From: Clavelina lepadiformis
Taxonomy: Eukaryota; Chordata; Ascidiacea; Aplousobranchia; Clavelinidae
Assembly (NCBI RefSeq): GCF_947623445.1
Contig: NC_135245.1
Coordinates: 18,173,501-18,237,500, forward strand
Length of the DNA stretch: 64,000 nucleotides
Direction of reading: 5' to 3'
This document shows, one piece after another, positions 35,881-49,159 of this stretch; position 1 is the first letter of the stretch, and each line of letters begins with the position of its first letter. The translations under genes were made by a program, and so were the position numbers. The notes beneath the pieces are model-generated. The model did no database searches and was not told where the DNA came from. It saw only the letters and a program-made list of their open reading frames with translations.

Positions 35881-36711
35881 ATCTGAATGGAAGAAACACT
35901 GCGTTGTTATGTGCTACTCGCAATTTAAAATGACTCGCCAGTTCGGCACAATGACCGTGTTTACCTATTGTTCAGGATTCCACAGTAGGGGTAAAATTCC
36001 ACTGTTGTATGTAAATGAACATTGTCTCGATTCTTTTGTGAGTTAATCCTATTATGTGATATCCAAGCAATGGTAAACAGTAAGCTAACAAAGCGACGTA
36101 CCTCAGTCCACCACGACACGGGTAGCACCTGTACATCACAGTCGTTAAACATTAGCCACTGCCTGCTGCTAGTAATTATAATAAGTGAGTGAAGAGATGA
36201 ACGAGTAACACGTTAACTGAAAGCATTTTATTTCCAACAACTCGAGTTCCAGCACAACATACGGATAATTTTTGTCAGGGACGCGTATTTTCTTTTTTAT
36301 CATAGGGTAGGCGTAATATTAACACTCAAATGTCGTCTTTAAAATCTCACGTGATTACGTCACATGTGCCCCTTAAAAGACACATAAATAAAATCACATG
36401 AACGCGGCCTATGACTACGAAAGAACATTAAGCAAGTATAAAGGAAAAATAAGAAAGAACGGCCACTGTAGAATATGAGAGCAGGCAGAATGATTCACAC
36501 TCAGTAAAGCATTGATGTAGCAATGCGATGGCAACAACGCAAAACTATTGACGACCAAATCTCTTCTCACTCTTGCGCGACACCGTGTGCAAGATGGTTC
36601 GCTACCTTTCACCGCTGGCAGCGCTAACAACCTGTTCGGTGCCAATTGACCGAGTTATTATTTGAAGTCCGTGAAATATGGCATCATAAGAATTGTACGA
36701 TGCCATCATCT
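35881..36711. other. Gene-free stretch, CLP1 3' flank
   Basis: No exon is supported on either strand. It presumably includes the CLP1 3' UTR. The minus ORFs at 35961-36152 and 36415-36645 lack recognisable content. Confidence 0.45.
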
Positions 36712-39700
36712 TCACTTGTTTATATCAATAAACCTGGTGTCCATGATAAGGAAATATCTTCGAGGCAAAGGTCTCGGCGCGGGAGACAAAACGCTGAAGA
36801 CCTGAACACAGAACATCAGCTGGAAATTATGTAAATAATTGACACCACAGCACACTAACTACAAAACTCTGGCCCAAAAAATTAAGCAACTGTGAGATAA
36901 AAATCACAAAAAATCGGAAAATATTGCATTAAATGTAAACTTTACGGAAGAAATAGAAACAAACCTGGTTGTCAACGTCAACATTGGTAACAACAACAAA
37001 TCCGGCAACGTTAGTTTCAATAAGATTTTCATCCAACGATTCAGCCATACTTAAACTTAAGATGTGATGAACTAAGTCACGACCAGGCGTGACGGGAACC
37101 AACTTCGTGTGGGTGTCTTCTTGTTCCACCCCTGAGATAAGTTGTTTGCAGATATGCATCAAATACACATGATCATATACACATGGGATAATATACATAC
37201 CTACTTTGTGTTAAAAAGCCTCAAATTATTTGCAGCTGAACAAATAACATATCATGACAACTTATGATTCAGAATTATCAAAATCCATTTAAAGATAACA
37301 CGGTCCAGACACATCATCATAAAGCAATCAAATGCAGAAAGTTACCAAGTGGTAGACAGGAGTCCGGCAAAGAAGGAGCTCCAATTTTAAACAATTCTAC
37401 ATCTTGAAAGCTCACGTCAAATGCATGAGGAAAATAAATCTTCCGAGGCCCATAGAAATATTCCTTAATTTTAGAATCTCGGTAATCTCTTCTCACATCT
37501 CTTGGTCGTTCAACAACACCTTTATGAAGGAAGGAACGTTACGTTACGCAATACAAGCACTATTTGTATTAAGAAGCAGAGAACAACTTGTAACCAAACA
37601 TACATAATAAACTGTGTTAACATCAACATAGCACCGGCATCTTTTGTTTTTCCATTTAATATTTTGCACGTAATCTACTTCATACTTCATTTACTCATAT
37701 CAAAAACCACTACTTTGAAGTGAAATTCTAAGTCACCTGGAGATTTGGGTTGAAGAATGATGTTAACAAAGTCTGGTAGGTCCCTTTTCAAATCATTGTA
37801 CAAGCGTTCGCTGTCAAGCACTATCACAACGTCCGCTTCAAATGACTGAGCTGCGTGGAGGAGACATTGATAGCCTTGGCCTTTGATCCATCCGCAAGTG
37901 TTGATAACGCAGCCGCTGTGCTTTATTAACCTTGGTAAATTGCTTGTAATTAGTGCGCTTTTATATAACTTGGTACATATTACGCATAAATTGGGTTAAG
38001 TGTAATGCAAGTGACCGCCTGCTAATTACATTTTTGCACTATAATAAATGTATGATACATAAATAAAGACAGGGGTGGTCAGTAACATGGAAGTTCTACT
38101 CAGCCTACCATTTTAGCTATGTACTGATGTACTCGAGCTGTTTTTAGCTCAAGATTCCTGTTAAGCTTGATGACATGAAAAGTGCAAGTACCTGTTGTAG
38201 TCACATTTTGCATTGAAAACGTCGGCAAGTCGGGATATCAACGTTTCATACAATTTTATATTACCATTAGGTGAGGTATGCCCAAAATGGTAAACCAGGG
38301 GAACCTGGAAACAAAATGTTTTCAAAGAGTTATTTATAACACTGATAAATTTTGCACTTTAAAGTGGAGTGCTACGATTAAATACATGCACATTTTTACA
38401 ATCACGCAGAGACATCAGAAACTCAAAAATAAAATCGGTACAGCAATTAGTTTTAGGTACATCATACTTTCAATTCAAAACCATCCACAGGATCAGCCGG
38501 TCGTTCAACAGTCAGAGCTCCAACAGTACCAGGAATTGAAACTCCTCCTTGGCCCACGTCAAGATCAAGGAGGGTGGTCTTCCTCCCCATACGAACAGAG
38601 TAATTTAACAAGATCCTGAAATATTCCCAAAATTGGGGACTTAAGTTTATTTTTTACTTAAGTAAAATTATCACTAAAAGTATCGTAATTAGACAAGTCG
38701 TTTATTTTTATATCAAACTATTATTCAAGTCAGTGGTTCCCAAAGGCAATTCAACGAGCTTAAGACTCTGAAAAGAGTTGCCAAGGGTTTTGAGTGATAG
38801 ATGTAAATAATGGAGGAACTATGTGCAAGTGAAAATTATTATATCTAAATTATCTAGCTTTGCACTGGTTCCATTACAACTCACTAAATTCATTCACGTC
38901 ACAATATAGCAAACAGTTATTAATACATAGTTTGATTCTTTGCTATAAATTTCATTGTGTGTTCTGACAGGTTTCTTGGAAGGTTGAATAGTCTTAATAA
39001 GTTCTGCAGTCGGAAAAGTTAGGGAACCACTGATATAAGAGAATGGGGACAAAGATTTCACTTTTTACCTACATACTGTCGATTTTCCCACATCTTGTGG
39101 TCCAACTACCATTATCCTGGGACCCCGTATGTCCTCTTGATCAGCAGTCTTACGCATCTGCTCACAAGCGGCGTGCGTGTTCAAGTATATTATCATGGGC
39201 GTATCCTGAATTGAAGACATAAGCACCACAATGACAGCATGATTATTGTTTTCATTCCAGGGTTTGAAAACGGGATGTCAGTTACCCGACAAAGGTAATA
39301 AAAGACTGTTAACATCAATTGACTACGTAGCTTCCAAACAATTCTTTGTTTACGATAACATTAACAATTTCACTTAAATTGTATTCAACTACCTTTGACA
39401 CATATGCCGCTTCATTTTTTCCAGTGAGACGAATCGAACAACCAAACCAAGTAAACACAGCAATCTTGGCACCAGATTCAAAAATGTAAGACCTGTTATC
39501 CAAAAAGGTTAGTACTGTACAGTGTCAGCAGCTGTATATTGTAAGATCAACAAATACATTGTAATCTAGAAAAAATATTCTTTAATATTGAATATATACA
39601 AATAATACAATAGTGTTTCACAATTAATGTATATTAATAGTTTAGATTATACACATGTTTCACATGTAATGATATGAAATATAATATCATCTGCATGTAC

Positions 39701-39958
39701 ATTGCAAGTAACATAGAGATTTTATAACAACTACATGGATTATAATTCGACAATCCACTTCCAATATATACCAAATGATGTAACCTACCGTGAATGGACA
39801 AGCTCTGTTCCAAAGAGCTCAGCACTGCCATCTAGCAGAACAAGTTTAACCCTTTGATTTGTTTCAACTTCAAACCTTAGCTCATTGTCTTTTGCAAGTT
39901 TGAAGTCTTTGACCACAGAATGGTCGATACCTTTTTCATCAGCTTTTGTGACACTCAT
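36712..39958 (-). CDS. CLP1: CLP1, polynucleotide 5'-hydroxyl kinase of mRNA 3'-end and tRNA processing
   Basis: Nine exons: 39789-39958, 39393-39492, 39069-39205, 38468-38615, 38192-38304, 37737-37930, 37346-37519, 36965-37131 and 36712-36801. All are in phase, giving 430 residues against 425 in human. CLP1 is part of cleavage factor II and the tRNA splicing endonuclease complex in the nucleus. Landmarks are the N-terminal sandwich ([25 protein letters not shown]), the Walker A loop GPQDVGKST (residues 125-133), [35 protein letters not shown] and the C-terminal [17 protein letters not shown] and [13 protein letters not shown]. The exon starting at 37930 was set by phase, since a nearer AG would break the frame. 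The promoter is probably in the 549 bases below SNRPD2. Confidence 0.96.
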
Positions 39959-40444
39959 ATCTATTGTCAGGTCAGATAATAAACTTCTCCTAGCCTACCA
40001 AATTTAACACGGACACAAGTTTAATGTCAAGACATTTGTCAGAGAACTTTGCAACAAATAAACCACATGTTGGTACAAGAAACCACTGCTTGCATTAAAA
40101 ATGATAGCACACAAGTGAAGTAGTTAAAAGATTGTACGCATGCTTCATGGAATAAAGTCATTACATAGAAACTAAGACAAAATGTCTATGCAGATAAAAG
40201 CAGTATATTTTCATGATATCAAATACACAGAAATCATACAAAATTGGCAGAAATATCACTGAAAACCACTGTTGAACACATTGAAGATTCAACAAAATTT
40301 AAATTGTTCAAATTACTTTCCCAATTAATATCAGAAATTACTTGTGCTATTAATAAGCTGAATGGTTTTCAAGTCAGTAGAATGCTGCCTTGTTTGCAGA
40401 ACTGCTACTAACGAAGTTAAAATATTTAGTTATTATAATATTCA

Positions 40445-40454
40445 TTTATTTATT
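40445..40454 (-). promoter_or_regulatory. Poly(A) signal of SNRPD2
   Basis: Two overlapping AATAAA hexamers on the minus strand, about 55-65 bases after the SNRPD2 stop. Confidence 0.65.
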
Positions 40455-40507
40455 CCATTCTCGGCATGAGGAAAGACATCTTATGGGTAGATAGGAGCAG
40501 GGAGAGA

Positions 40508-40858
40508 TTATGACTGTGTGGCTAGAGGATTCTTCAAAATGATGATAACCGAATCACCGCGGAGAAACATCTTGCTGATGAAACGATCTCGATTAACTGG
40601 TTGTTGCTTCTTCTTGCCCTTGCCGGACTTTGGCGTCTCGGTCCACATCTCCTTGATGTTTTCAAGCACCATGTTGCAGTGACGATCGAACGCTTTTACT
40701 CTAGCCAGAAGCTTACGATTGTTACGGCAGTTTATCAAAATCTGAGTGTTGTTCTTAACAGAATCTGTCAACACTGACAATGGACCGGTTTGAAACTCTT
40801 CCTTTTCCATCGCTTCCAGTTCATCGTAACTCATCTCACTCTTTGGTTTTGAAGCCAT
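40508..40858 (-). CDS. SNRPD2: Small nuclear ribonucleoprotein Sm D2
   Basis: A single uninterrupted exon of 116 residues (human 118). It is a core Sm ring subunit that binds the Sm site of U1, U2, U4 and U5 snRNAs in the spliceosome. The Sm1 motif is visible as [20 protein letters not shown] followed by [20 protein letters not shown]. Sm2 follows as [20 protein letters not shown]. The lysine-rich insert [11 protein letters not shown] between them is typical of D2. The lack of introns is notable beside its intron-rich neighbours. Both Sm motifs are complete and it looks functional. CLP1 lies 549 bases downstream on the same strand, which is wide for an ascidian operon. Confidence 0.96.
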   Translation of the reverse strand: MASKPKSEMSYDELEAMEKEEFQTGPLSVLTDSVKNNTQILINCRNNRKLLARVKAFDRHCNMVLENIKEMWTETPKSGKGKKKQQPVNRDRFISKMFLRGDSVIIILKNPLATQS

Positions 40859-41252
40859 TCTGATATTTAAACTGATAACTCAGCTAATAAAATTCCTAAA
40901 AGCAAAATATTATAAGGATTTACAATATTTATTCTATTAAATCAGCATTTAGAATGCTACCAAAGGTTTTGCAGTGCACTTGCACAAGATATATTTTTCA
41001 TGCGTTAGTGTGCAAGAAACTCTACTTCATTTCTTTTGCTTAGATAGCTTACCAGCATTACACTTTTTGCACAAATCATCGAAAACTCAAGTCAAGCTTA
41101 AAAACAATGTTTTTACGAGGTGAGTGAGTACGAAGTAATGAAACTCAAAACAATCTATATGTAAAAACTGTAAAATTTGTATTATAATTAATGCAGCACT
41201 GTGAACAGTCGCTTTGCATGATTGAACAATTATAGGTCTAATGGGCATTCTA

Positions 41253-41273
41253 AGTGAGTGAGTGAGTGAGTGA
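41253..41273. repeat. (AGTG)n microsatellite
   Basis: Five consecutive AGTG units. Confidence 0.9.
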
Positions 41274-41458
41274 CTCAAGATCTTTGGCGTGACCTACAGT
41301 CAAGCGGTGTAAAATCATTTCGACCTTGGTATCGCATGCAGCAAATCAAGTCTTGGCGCAACCGCACGTAACTGGGACATACGCTGTAGCCTAGCCCTGA
41401 TGCGTAGTCAGCTACCACTACACGATGGACAGACCAAAAAACGAAAATGTTTCACATA

Positions 41459-42801
41459 GGGTCGAGTAGCCAGTGTACGATAAAACACTCTATTTTGCCG
41501 ATTCAAACCCAAATAAAACAAGTTATACCCAATGTACAACAAAAAAATTTATACCGTCACATGAAAAATTTCATCCTGCATAACATACTTTATACAAACA
41601 AACTGCATCATTCAGTCGCAAAATTTTCAAGTAATTGTAACTTCGTTGAAGTGTACTCAGTTTTTCCTAGAATGGACCCAGTAAATGAAACTTCTGCCAG
41701 TGTACGAAAACCAAATTTTTCAGTTTCACTTGTATTTGTGCTGAGTTTGCCATTTTCTGATTGGTGGGTTTTTTAAACATAGACATCAGATGTTTTCAGT
41801 ATTACATTTTTGGACGATTTTTTAATTGTACATTCAGCCTTAATCTGCAAAACTTTTCTTCAAACATCACCAGAAAATATCAGATACACTTGACACATTA
41901 TTTCTGTCATGTAGTGGTTGAAGACTTGGTCTACGACGCATAGCAAACGTGAAAACGATCAGTATGGCGGGAAGTTACTTTAAATATATACTAAGATACT
42001 AATATCTTTAAATTTAACATCTTTAAATATATACTAAGATAAGACATATATAAGATACTTTAAATAATCCAAACAAAATAATCGTGTCTAAGCTAAGTTC
42101 AATTAGTACTGTTACTATGGTACTGATAATAATGCATTTTTCCATAGTCGATCTTTTTCGTACACTGGCTCCGCCACAAAATTCAGACCCAAGCAGAGAA
42201 AAGTTATTTAAACAATCTACAGATAAGATAACTCCGCAAAAAAAGAAACAGAGCAGAAATTAATGCACAAGTGTGTAAAAAAGAGCTGTCTAACTCGTTT
42301 CTTTCGTGAAATATTACAGCTTTTGTGCTGAACATTGAATTTCTTTTTATGCTTGAAAATGAGGTTTTACCAAGGTGGGTGAGTTTGAAGTAATGAAACT
42401 TAAAACGTATTTTACGGAAGGATTTATTTAGTATACAGTTAGAAAATGAATCTTGTTTACTACTTGCAAAAACTCCATTGAACCAAAAATTAGGTCTAGT
42501 ATACAAGTACAAAACCACAGGATGCCTTTGTATAGTAGACCCCGCTACTCAAATTGTGACGTGATCTGGTTGTGCAGTTGTATACTAAACTTCAAAAATT
42601 AATATTAAGATAGCAATTGTTTGGTAAAATTCGGACACTGGGTACTTTTGTAGACTGGCTATCCGACCCTATTTTATGCAGGATGAAATCCTGTATGTGA
42701 TAGTATAAATTTTGTTGTTGTACGTTGAGTATAACTTGTTATATTTGGGCTTGACTCAGCAATATTCAGTGATTTTTCGTACACTGGTTGGCTACTCGAC
42801 C
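41459..42801. mobile_element. Inverted-repeat element, about 1.3 kb, family unknown
   Basis: The left end GGGTCGAGTAGCC with about 140 further bases matches, in inverted order, the right end GGCTACTCGACC. Shared blocks include CCAGTGTACGA, AACAAGTTATAC and ATTTCATCCTGCATAA. Extra copies of CCAGTGTACGAAAA lie near 41697 and, inverted, near 42150. No clear target duplication or transposase was found. Confidence 0.65.
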
Positions 42802-43066
42802 ATACTTTTCATTCTGTAATATTGTGATATTATTAGTATTACGCTGACGTGGCGGAAATATCTTAATGGCACACTTAGGCTATCCGGCGCACTGATAGCA
42901 AGCTTTCCAGTAGGGTGGAAGACTACCGTATATATGTATACGGTACGGCAGTACGGGTACAGCGAAATGGTAGCTTATTTTCTATTTGGGCGGTAGGCCA
43001 TGGAAAAGTGTTGTTTAAACTGTTATATCATAATTTTTTGGAAACTAATGCCTTTCAGCCTATCTA

Positions 43067-43207
43067 CACTGTAAAAAATCTTTTCTAATTATAAGTCAGT
43101 GAGACAATTGAGACTAACTAGCCTATAAGCCATACTTTTCGTTGGAAGACTAACTATTAGTCTCAATTGTCTCACTGACTTATAATTAGAAAAGATTTTT
43201 TACAGTG
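43067..43207. mobile_element. MITE with perfect 51-bp arms and TA duplication
   Basis: Arms 43067-43117 and 43157-43207 are exact reverse complements starting CACTGTAAAAAATC, with a 39-base loop. TA flanks both sides (43065-43066 and 43208-43209), which suggests a Tc1/mariner-like or other TA-targeting source. The perfect arms imply a recent origin. Confidence 0.88.
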
Positions 43208-44398
43208 TACTAATTACCAAGTCCTTAGGTCTTTAATTTTAACTCCTGCTCCATACTCGGTTTTGATGAAACATTCAAACTCCGTCTCCGTCATCAACTC
43301 TGTCTATTTTGTCCCTCCAACTCAGCGGCTTGAACGCACGCGCAACGCTTTTAAGCCGCTACTAATTGCAAATGTTACAAAGAACGTGCACTCATATCGT
43401 TTTAGCCTAAGCGAATTAAATAATGATTCACATTATTGCAATAATAACAAAACATCATAAATAACCCAAAATAATAACAACAACCTAATATTAACTGCAA
43501 CGGTAAGGTAGCGCCCTGGTTGTCATTACAATTTACAACTCTAATTGTTAAGATGAACGATATGATAAGTTACTTCCAAAAATCAATTTATAAATCCACG
43601 GCTGCTAACAACCTTTGGGTGTGAGTTTGCCACATCTCTTTGGCTGCTACTAGCTAGGACCATCCCCTTCTACAATATAACCAACAACTTACTGGCAAAA
43701 GGAATATGAGCTTTTAAATAGTATAACTCGGGAAAAGTTAAAACAGCTTTGTTGTACCAAATAATTGCAAGAATTATTACAAATGCAGCATACTACATAT
43801 TTTTATTAAATAAGAACATGTTTCGGATCTAACACTGGTCCTTCCTCATGGTATAAACGATGTGTAATATATAAATGTCAAAGTTTTAAATAGCAGCTTA
43901 AATTTCTCTATCGATCCTATATTCTGAACTAAAGTTCGACTGGCTGAATTTAGGTTGACCTCTTTGGGTTGACGTACATTTGTAATTTGCAATTATGGTA
44001 AAGCCTTTTACTTACCATTCAGAACACGAAAGACAGGGTTTTTCTTTAGAATGGTGGGAAATCACTTCAAAATCACTCGATTCGAGCATATCCTTATTCT
44101 CTGTCGTAATCAGAAAAATTTTGGGATGCTGTGGCTAATGACAATATCAACCTTTCATACTTAAATTTCCACACCTTTTTTGCAGACTAAAATAACTAAA
44201 AGAATCAAGGCAACTAAAATGGTGGCCACCGTTTTTGTTCAAAAACGTTTACCGGAGTATTCGTCTTTGCGTATCTATTGGCCTTATGAAGCCAATACTT
44301 AGCCTATTAACTTATACACGCAAGCTTCCTAAGCTCCACAAGAATATTCTAATGATAATTATACATTGGCCGACAGAAACAAATTTAGATTTAGCCCT

Positions 44399-44917
44399 AT
44401 TTTCACTAGGTGTGGCTTCTCCTGCACACAGTCACAGCAAAACGTGGCGTACAGTTGCATTGTTTGCTGTAGAAACTTGAAATTTGGTGACTTTTCATAA
44501 AAAATGTTCAGCTATCTGTCCATGTTTGTTTGATAAAGTTGGATTTTGTAATTTTTGAGATATTGTCATATTTTCATAATTTTGCTCTCTCTCCGCACTG
44601 AAGCGTATCGTTTTCGTTTACTCATTTACGCACCACTACCTCGACTAAATATTCTCTTGTGTTCTCTTCTCGCGATCAGCTGGTTTTCCGCACAGGAGGA
44701 CGCGGCGTAACAAGAAAAATTTCTAGAAATGTATCACTAGTAGGAATACTTAATTTACACTAAATTCACTTTCTTTAGTTTTACAATTATGATGTATACA
44801 GGAAGCCAGATGTTTTTGCTACTAACCTGTAAAAACCCGATCAGTTTACGACGTATAGTTTTCGAGTAATTAACGATTGAAAATGTGTGTGCAGTGTCGG
44901 CCACACCTAGTGAAAAT
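44399..44917. mobile_element. Short inverted-repeat element, 519 bp
   Basis: Terminal 32-base arms (44399-44430 and 44886-44917) share ATTTTCACTAGGTGTGG and CTGCACACA with about five mismatches. No target duplication was found, so the family is open. Confidence 0.6.
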
Positions 44918-45544
44918 GACAAAGTCGCGAGCCCGGTTTGGATAGGGTTAGTGGTTGTTATCAGCTGGTTTTAATTAGCAAATTATATACCATTATTATT
45001 TTCATGCACGCTTTAAAACTTTTTACTTTGTCACTCTTATACCGTGCTTGAGCGCATGCTTATTGCAACTGGCCTTTGTTTTTTGTTATCACCGCACTAA
45101 TGGCAAAAACAAAGTGATTGAATGAGCAACATCTAATAAACTGTACTCTTTATTGTCGACCATTAAGTACTTCCACCATTAAACTGAGGGAAAATCCAAC
45201 AAAAAGCCTGACCAAGAACACCATCATAAAACACTTGGGACAGATTTTGGTCCAAATATGTTTGTACTCATCTGATACATCAACACAGCAAAGTATTACC
45301 CATCGGTTTCAGAAACACACCCACTTGCCAATATATTGATATTAAGCCTATAGTTGCAATTCTTGACTGATCATGCAAGTCTATTTTGGCTACATTTTTC
45401 TTTTAAGCAAACATGATCACTGTCTATCGATTAGCCTAAGCTTATAAGTTTGTGTGGTTAGCTTGAAATAGGTCTATATTAGTTTCAGCAATAATTTGCA
45501 TATTTTGCAAAAAGCAATAAGGTAAAGATGTCTTAAAATTGGAC

Positions 45545-48500
45545 TCAAGTTTTTTCTTGAAACGTCAGATTGACCCAATTAGATTTTAGTTTTATCAGTT
45601 GTTGTCGAGTGCTGGGATCGTTAATTTGTTCGTAAGTTGTCATCATCGGAAGGCCAGTGCCTTTTTCAGTGCTCTTCCAAGGAAGGGAGAAGTTCCAGCT
45701 CCGCCATTTTAAGAGCATTTTCAAATGGACATTGTCGTTCTCATCCCAGGGATAATACATTAGCGGAAATTTTCTTCCATTTTTCATCAAAACCGGCTTT
45801 ATTCTTGTATGACCTAATTTTTCTCGTAATATACCTGCGTTAAAAAAACAACAATTTTCATGGAATTCATTTTACCTTCTTATTTTGAGTGTAAGCCTAT
45901 AACAGTAATTTAGCAGGATTTGGAATGCACGAGCCGTTCGTGAAGACTTTTGTACATTTTGAGTGCGATCTGATAATGGAAATATTTTGGCGTCACTGAC
46001 AAAAAAAGAAAATGCATAACAGCACAAAGTTTTTTTATTAAGCAGATTTTACAATGAGTAGGCCTACTGTTCATATATGACTATTTTTGACAGTAATTAG
46101 CCTATATGAGTGGCTTTGGACTAGGCTACCATAGTCCATTAGTACAATAGTCGCTTTTGTGGTCATCAATTTGCTAAACACGATTTGTTTTAGTCGAATT
46201 TGTGAAGAAAATCGCTTTTAATGCATTTCCAATAAAGCGATATGTCCTGACTTTTTCATTTGCGAAAAAAACTTTTCCCTGGCAGTTGGTAGCGGATAGA
46301 GAAAAGGAACTTACGCCAATTCACCATCAACTTTCAAGCCTACCCTATTTCATTTGGTAATGATGAAATCAAAAGTTATAAATTCTAAAAGTACTGCGGA
46401 TTAAAACCTATAGGGGCAAGTTGCAAGTGTTTGGCCGACCAGGTTGTAACTTGTTACCAGTGTTAAGTATCAACGCTTATTGTTGAAATTACTTGTTTTG
46501 ACATAAACCGTCCAACAAAACTTGAATGAATAAAATTCGGACACAACTCGTCTATATTGAGAGCTGATAAGTTGCGCACTAAAAGATTTGATTTTGTCCA
46601 TAATTGCCTTCTAAACTACAATTAAATGGGCCAATAAATTTACTATGATGTATATGCACCACAATTTTACAACTTCTCAGTATATGAGTTACGGCTTATA
46701 GGCCTACACTGGCGGCAAGGTGGGCCTAAGTTACAACAATAGAATCAATTTTTAAAATTAAATATTTTAAGCTATGGCCGCAAATAGAATAATTATAATT
46801 GTTAAGTGAAAGACAAATGGACCACACTTCTTAACACTGAATATGTCTGATTTAGGTAAACACTTTGCTAAAAATATGATGTTTTCAAAAATCGTTACAA
46901 CATATCCTATATATAGTCTGCATGTAAAATGAGAAGCCTTGAATGCATTTGGCGAAAATATATTGTATCATACATATTTTATTTCAAAACTGTGATCCAC
47001 GGCGAACCTGTCCCCTATTATCTTGTCATCTCCACAAACACTTTATAATTCAAATTCAATAATCTTTGACAGATCTAAAAATATCCAACACCTGTAAGCT
47101 ATACTCTATAGTCTATACCCTTTGACCTTGAAACATAATAGGATATTTTTGTTTGCAAATTGCATCGGCAGTCAACGCATTCTGCAAGGCGAGATAATAG
47201 TAATAATTTTTCTAATTCGTTTTAGTCATTAAGCGCCTATCTTTTTGCGATTAATGGATTTATTTGTTTTTATACACGAAAGGAATTTTAGGCTACTTCC
47301 ACCAAACATAAAACGCAATGGTGGAAAACGCATAGAAAATTCTTACTGCTTTCTCTGAATAATTAAAGCTTTACTTCCTATCCAATTATTAGGTTAACAA
47401 ATACCCGTTATATAGACGTCTTCAAGATGAAAATCCCCTTTCTCAGTCACTTCAGACATACAATACAAGTCTTGCAAAAGAGGCGGGCGTAAAGTCCACA
47501 TTCCACCATGGCAAAACGAAGGATAAAATTTGCCAGAATATTGTTGAGGACTTACATACCTAAGAATTAAGTTGAAAAATCGTCATTTGAAAAATTGGCT
47601 TCATATCTTTTTTTATCAATTTGCGTAAATCTATTAATGTTATCAGTCTGGTGAGCCTATTCTCTACGACGCTTTGTATTCGACAGATTTTTCTGTGAAA
47701 TCTCTCCGTGCAGTAGGCTTACTATAAAGCGGCATTTAAGAAAAGTGAAATCAATATATACAACTTGGTGATGTGACAATATATTAAAAGCTATAAACCT
47801 ACATAGTTTAACCGACGCTTGAGTTTGGAGCAAACACCACTATTTCTTTAACTTACCATTTGTTTTTGGTATGTCTATTTGGTTTTGATTGTTTGTTATA
47901 CAGAAAACCACAGTATAAGTCATAAGCTTCAACCCGGATCCGCTGAAACCAAGCATTGATGTTCAAAATGTTCATGACGCAATCATCGTCTGTGACCGTG
48001 AGAAAACGCGTCTTTAAGTTAGTTCTTAGAAACCAACCAAAGGCGGCCAATACCTGCAAGCAGAGATACATTAATACCACACAATTCCTCAACGGTTTTT
48101 GACAGTTTGTTCGGTTGAGTTATTAATAATGTACTGTATAGACTTAATTAGCGCTTGGTTTATTATATAATTTTATATAAAAAGTTGTACCTTTAGCGGT
48201 AACGCGCGGTAGGTATCTTGTACGTTGCATTGAAGTAAATCACCAAAAATTTGATTTTCTTCTTCCAAATAACTTTGCGTCTGGTTGGAATTAGTGGTTC
48301 CAACTAGGAAAATAGTGGCAAAAGTCATTCCTTGAATAGATTTGATAAAACCCCAGGTCTTTCTGATGACTTGTCTTCTTTGAAAGTTTTTTGGAGCAGA
48401 TTTTACCAAGAAAATCATGTCCACAGTGTGATTGCTGAAATGATTCCAAGGCTGCAGAAAACCGCCAAATCCACAATTTGCTTGCGGCTTTGGTACCGAT

Positions 48501-49159
48501 AGATATTTTTGAAACTTTGCCGGAAGCACTTGAACGCTGTTTTCGCTATCTTCTGACGAATATGACGATGAGTTGTTAACCGGAAGAGTACACTTAATGA
48601 CCCCTCCTGGGGGCTCCGCTTTCGAGTTAGCACTTTCAAACGTTCGTATCCAACGTGAAACCGGTGGAGTATACAAAACATGACGGTTCCTCGTCCTTAG
48701 TTCTCCGTCAATTGCAGTTGTATTTAAATTAGTAAAGGAAACTCTACTGGGTTTCAAACTGCGATGAAGAGTCGTGTTAACTTCAGTGATCTTCCGCTGA
48801 AAGGGTCGTTGGTTTAAGCTGCTTGAAAAATCATGTTTTATTCCAGTCTCTTGTGCGGCCAATGTAGGTGGCAAACCTTCGTACCATCCAGTCTGGAGCT
48901 TTTTTTCTTTTTCATCTTTGACGACATCTTTCCCTATTTCCAGCTGTCTGCTTATTTCAAAATGAGGCTTCAAAAGTTTTTGGAAGATGGTCGAGTCGTT
49001 GTCAATTGAGTTCAAACTAAGTCTTAGAGCTTTAGCTTGCTTAAATTTACCCAAACAGCTTTTGTAATAACCGCCGGTTATGATGCCAAAAACTAAGGAA
49101 ATTGAACCCAATAGAAAAAACCTAATGTTGGTTAATCGCAAGCGGCGACGTGAAAGCAT
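45545..49159 (-). CDS. Beta-1,3-galactosyltransferase family (GT31) enzyme
   Basis: Four exons: 48191-49159, 47857-48053, 47405-47559 and 45545-45834, all in phase, giving 536 residues. It is a type II Golgi protein with a short basic cytoplasmic tail (MLSRRRLRLTN), one membrane anchor (about residues 12-33, FFLLGSISLVFGIITGGYY), a long stem to about 220, then the catalytic domain. Family landmarks are RRQVIRKTWG, DTYRALPLK, the metal-binding DDD in TVTDDDCVMN (345-347), KWYVSPQQYSGKFYPSFC and the catalytic-side LEDVYITGILREKLG. It should transfer galactose, or N-acetylglucosamine or N-acetylgalactosamine, in beta-1,3 linkage from a UDP-sugar; the donor cannot be told from sequence. The stem is longer than in most family members. 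The last intron (45835-47404) is 1.6 kb and holds nothing recognised. Confidence 0.9.

Larger units (their letters stand above)
40859..45544. other. Gene-free block rich in inverted-repeat elements
   Basis: No gene is supported over 4.7 kb. The stretch contains the three inverted-repeat elements and the AGTG microsatellite listed separately. A 60-bp segment at 41093-41155 recurs at 42351-42408 (shared core GAAGTAATGAAACT). Confidence 0.6.

Noticed and set aside
39958-40858. SNRPD2 and CLP1 as an operon
   Set aside because: They share a strand, but the 549-base gap is wide for ascidian operons and contains a poly(A) signal right after SNRPD2.
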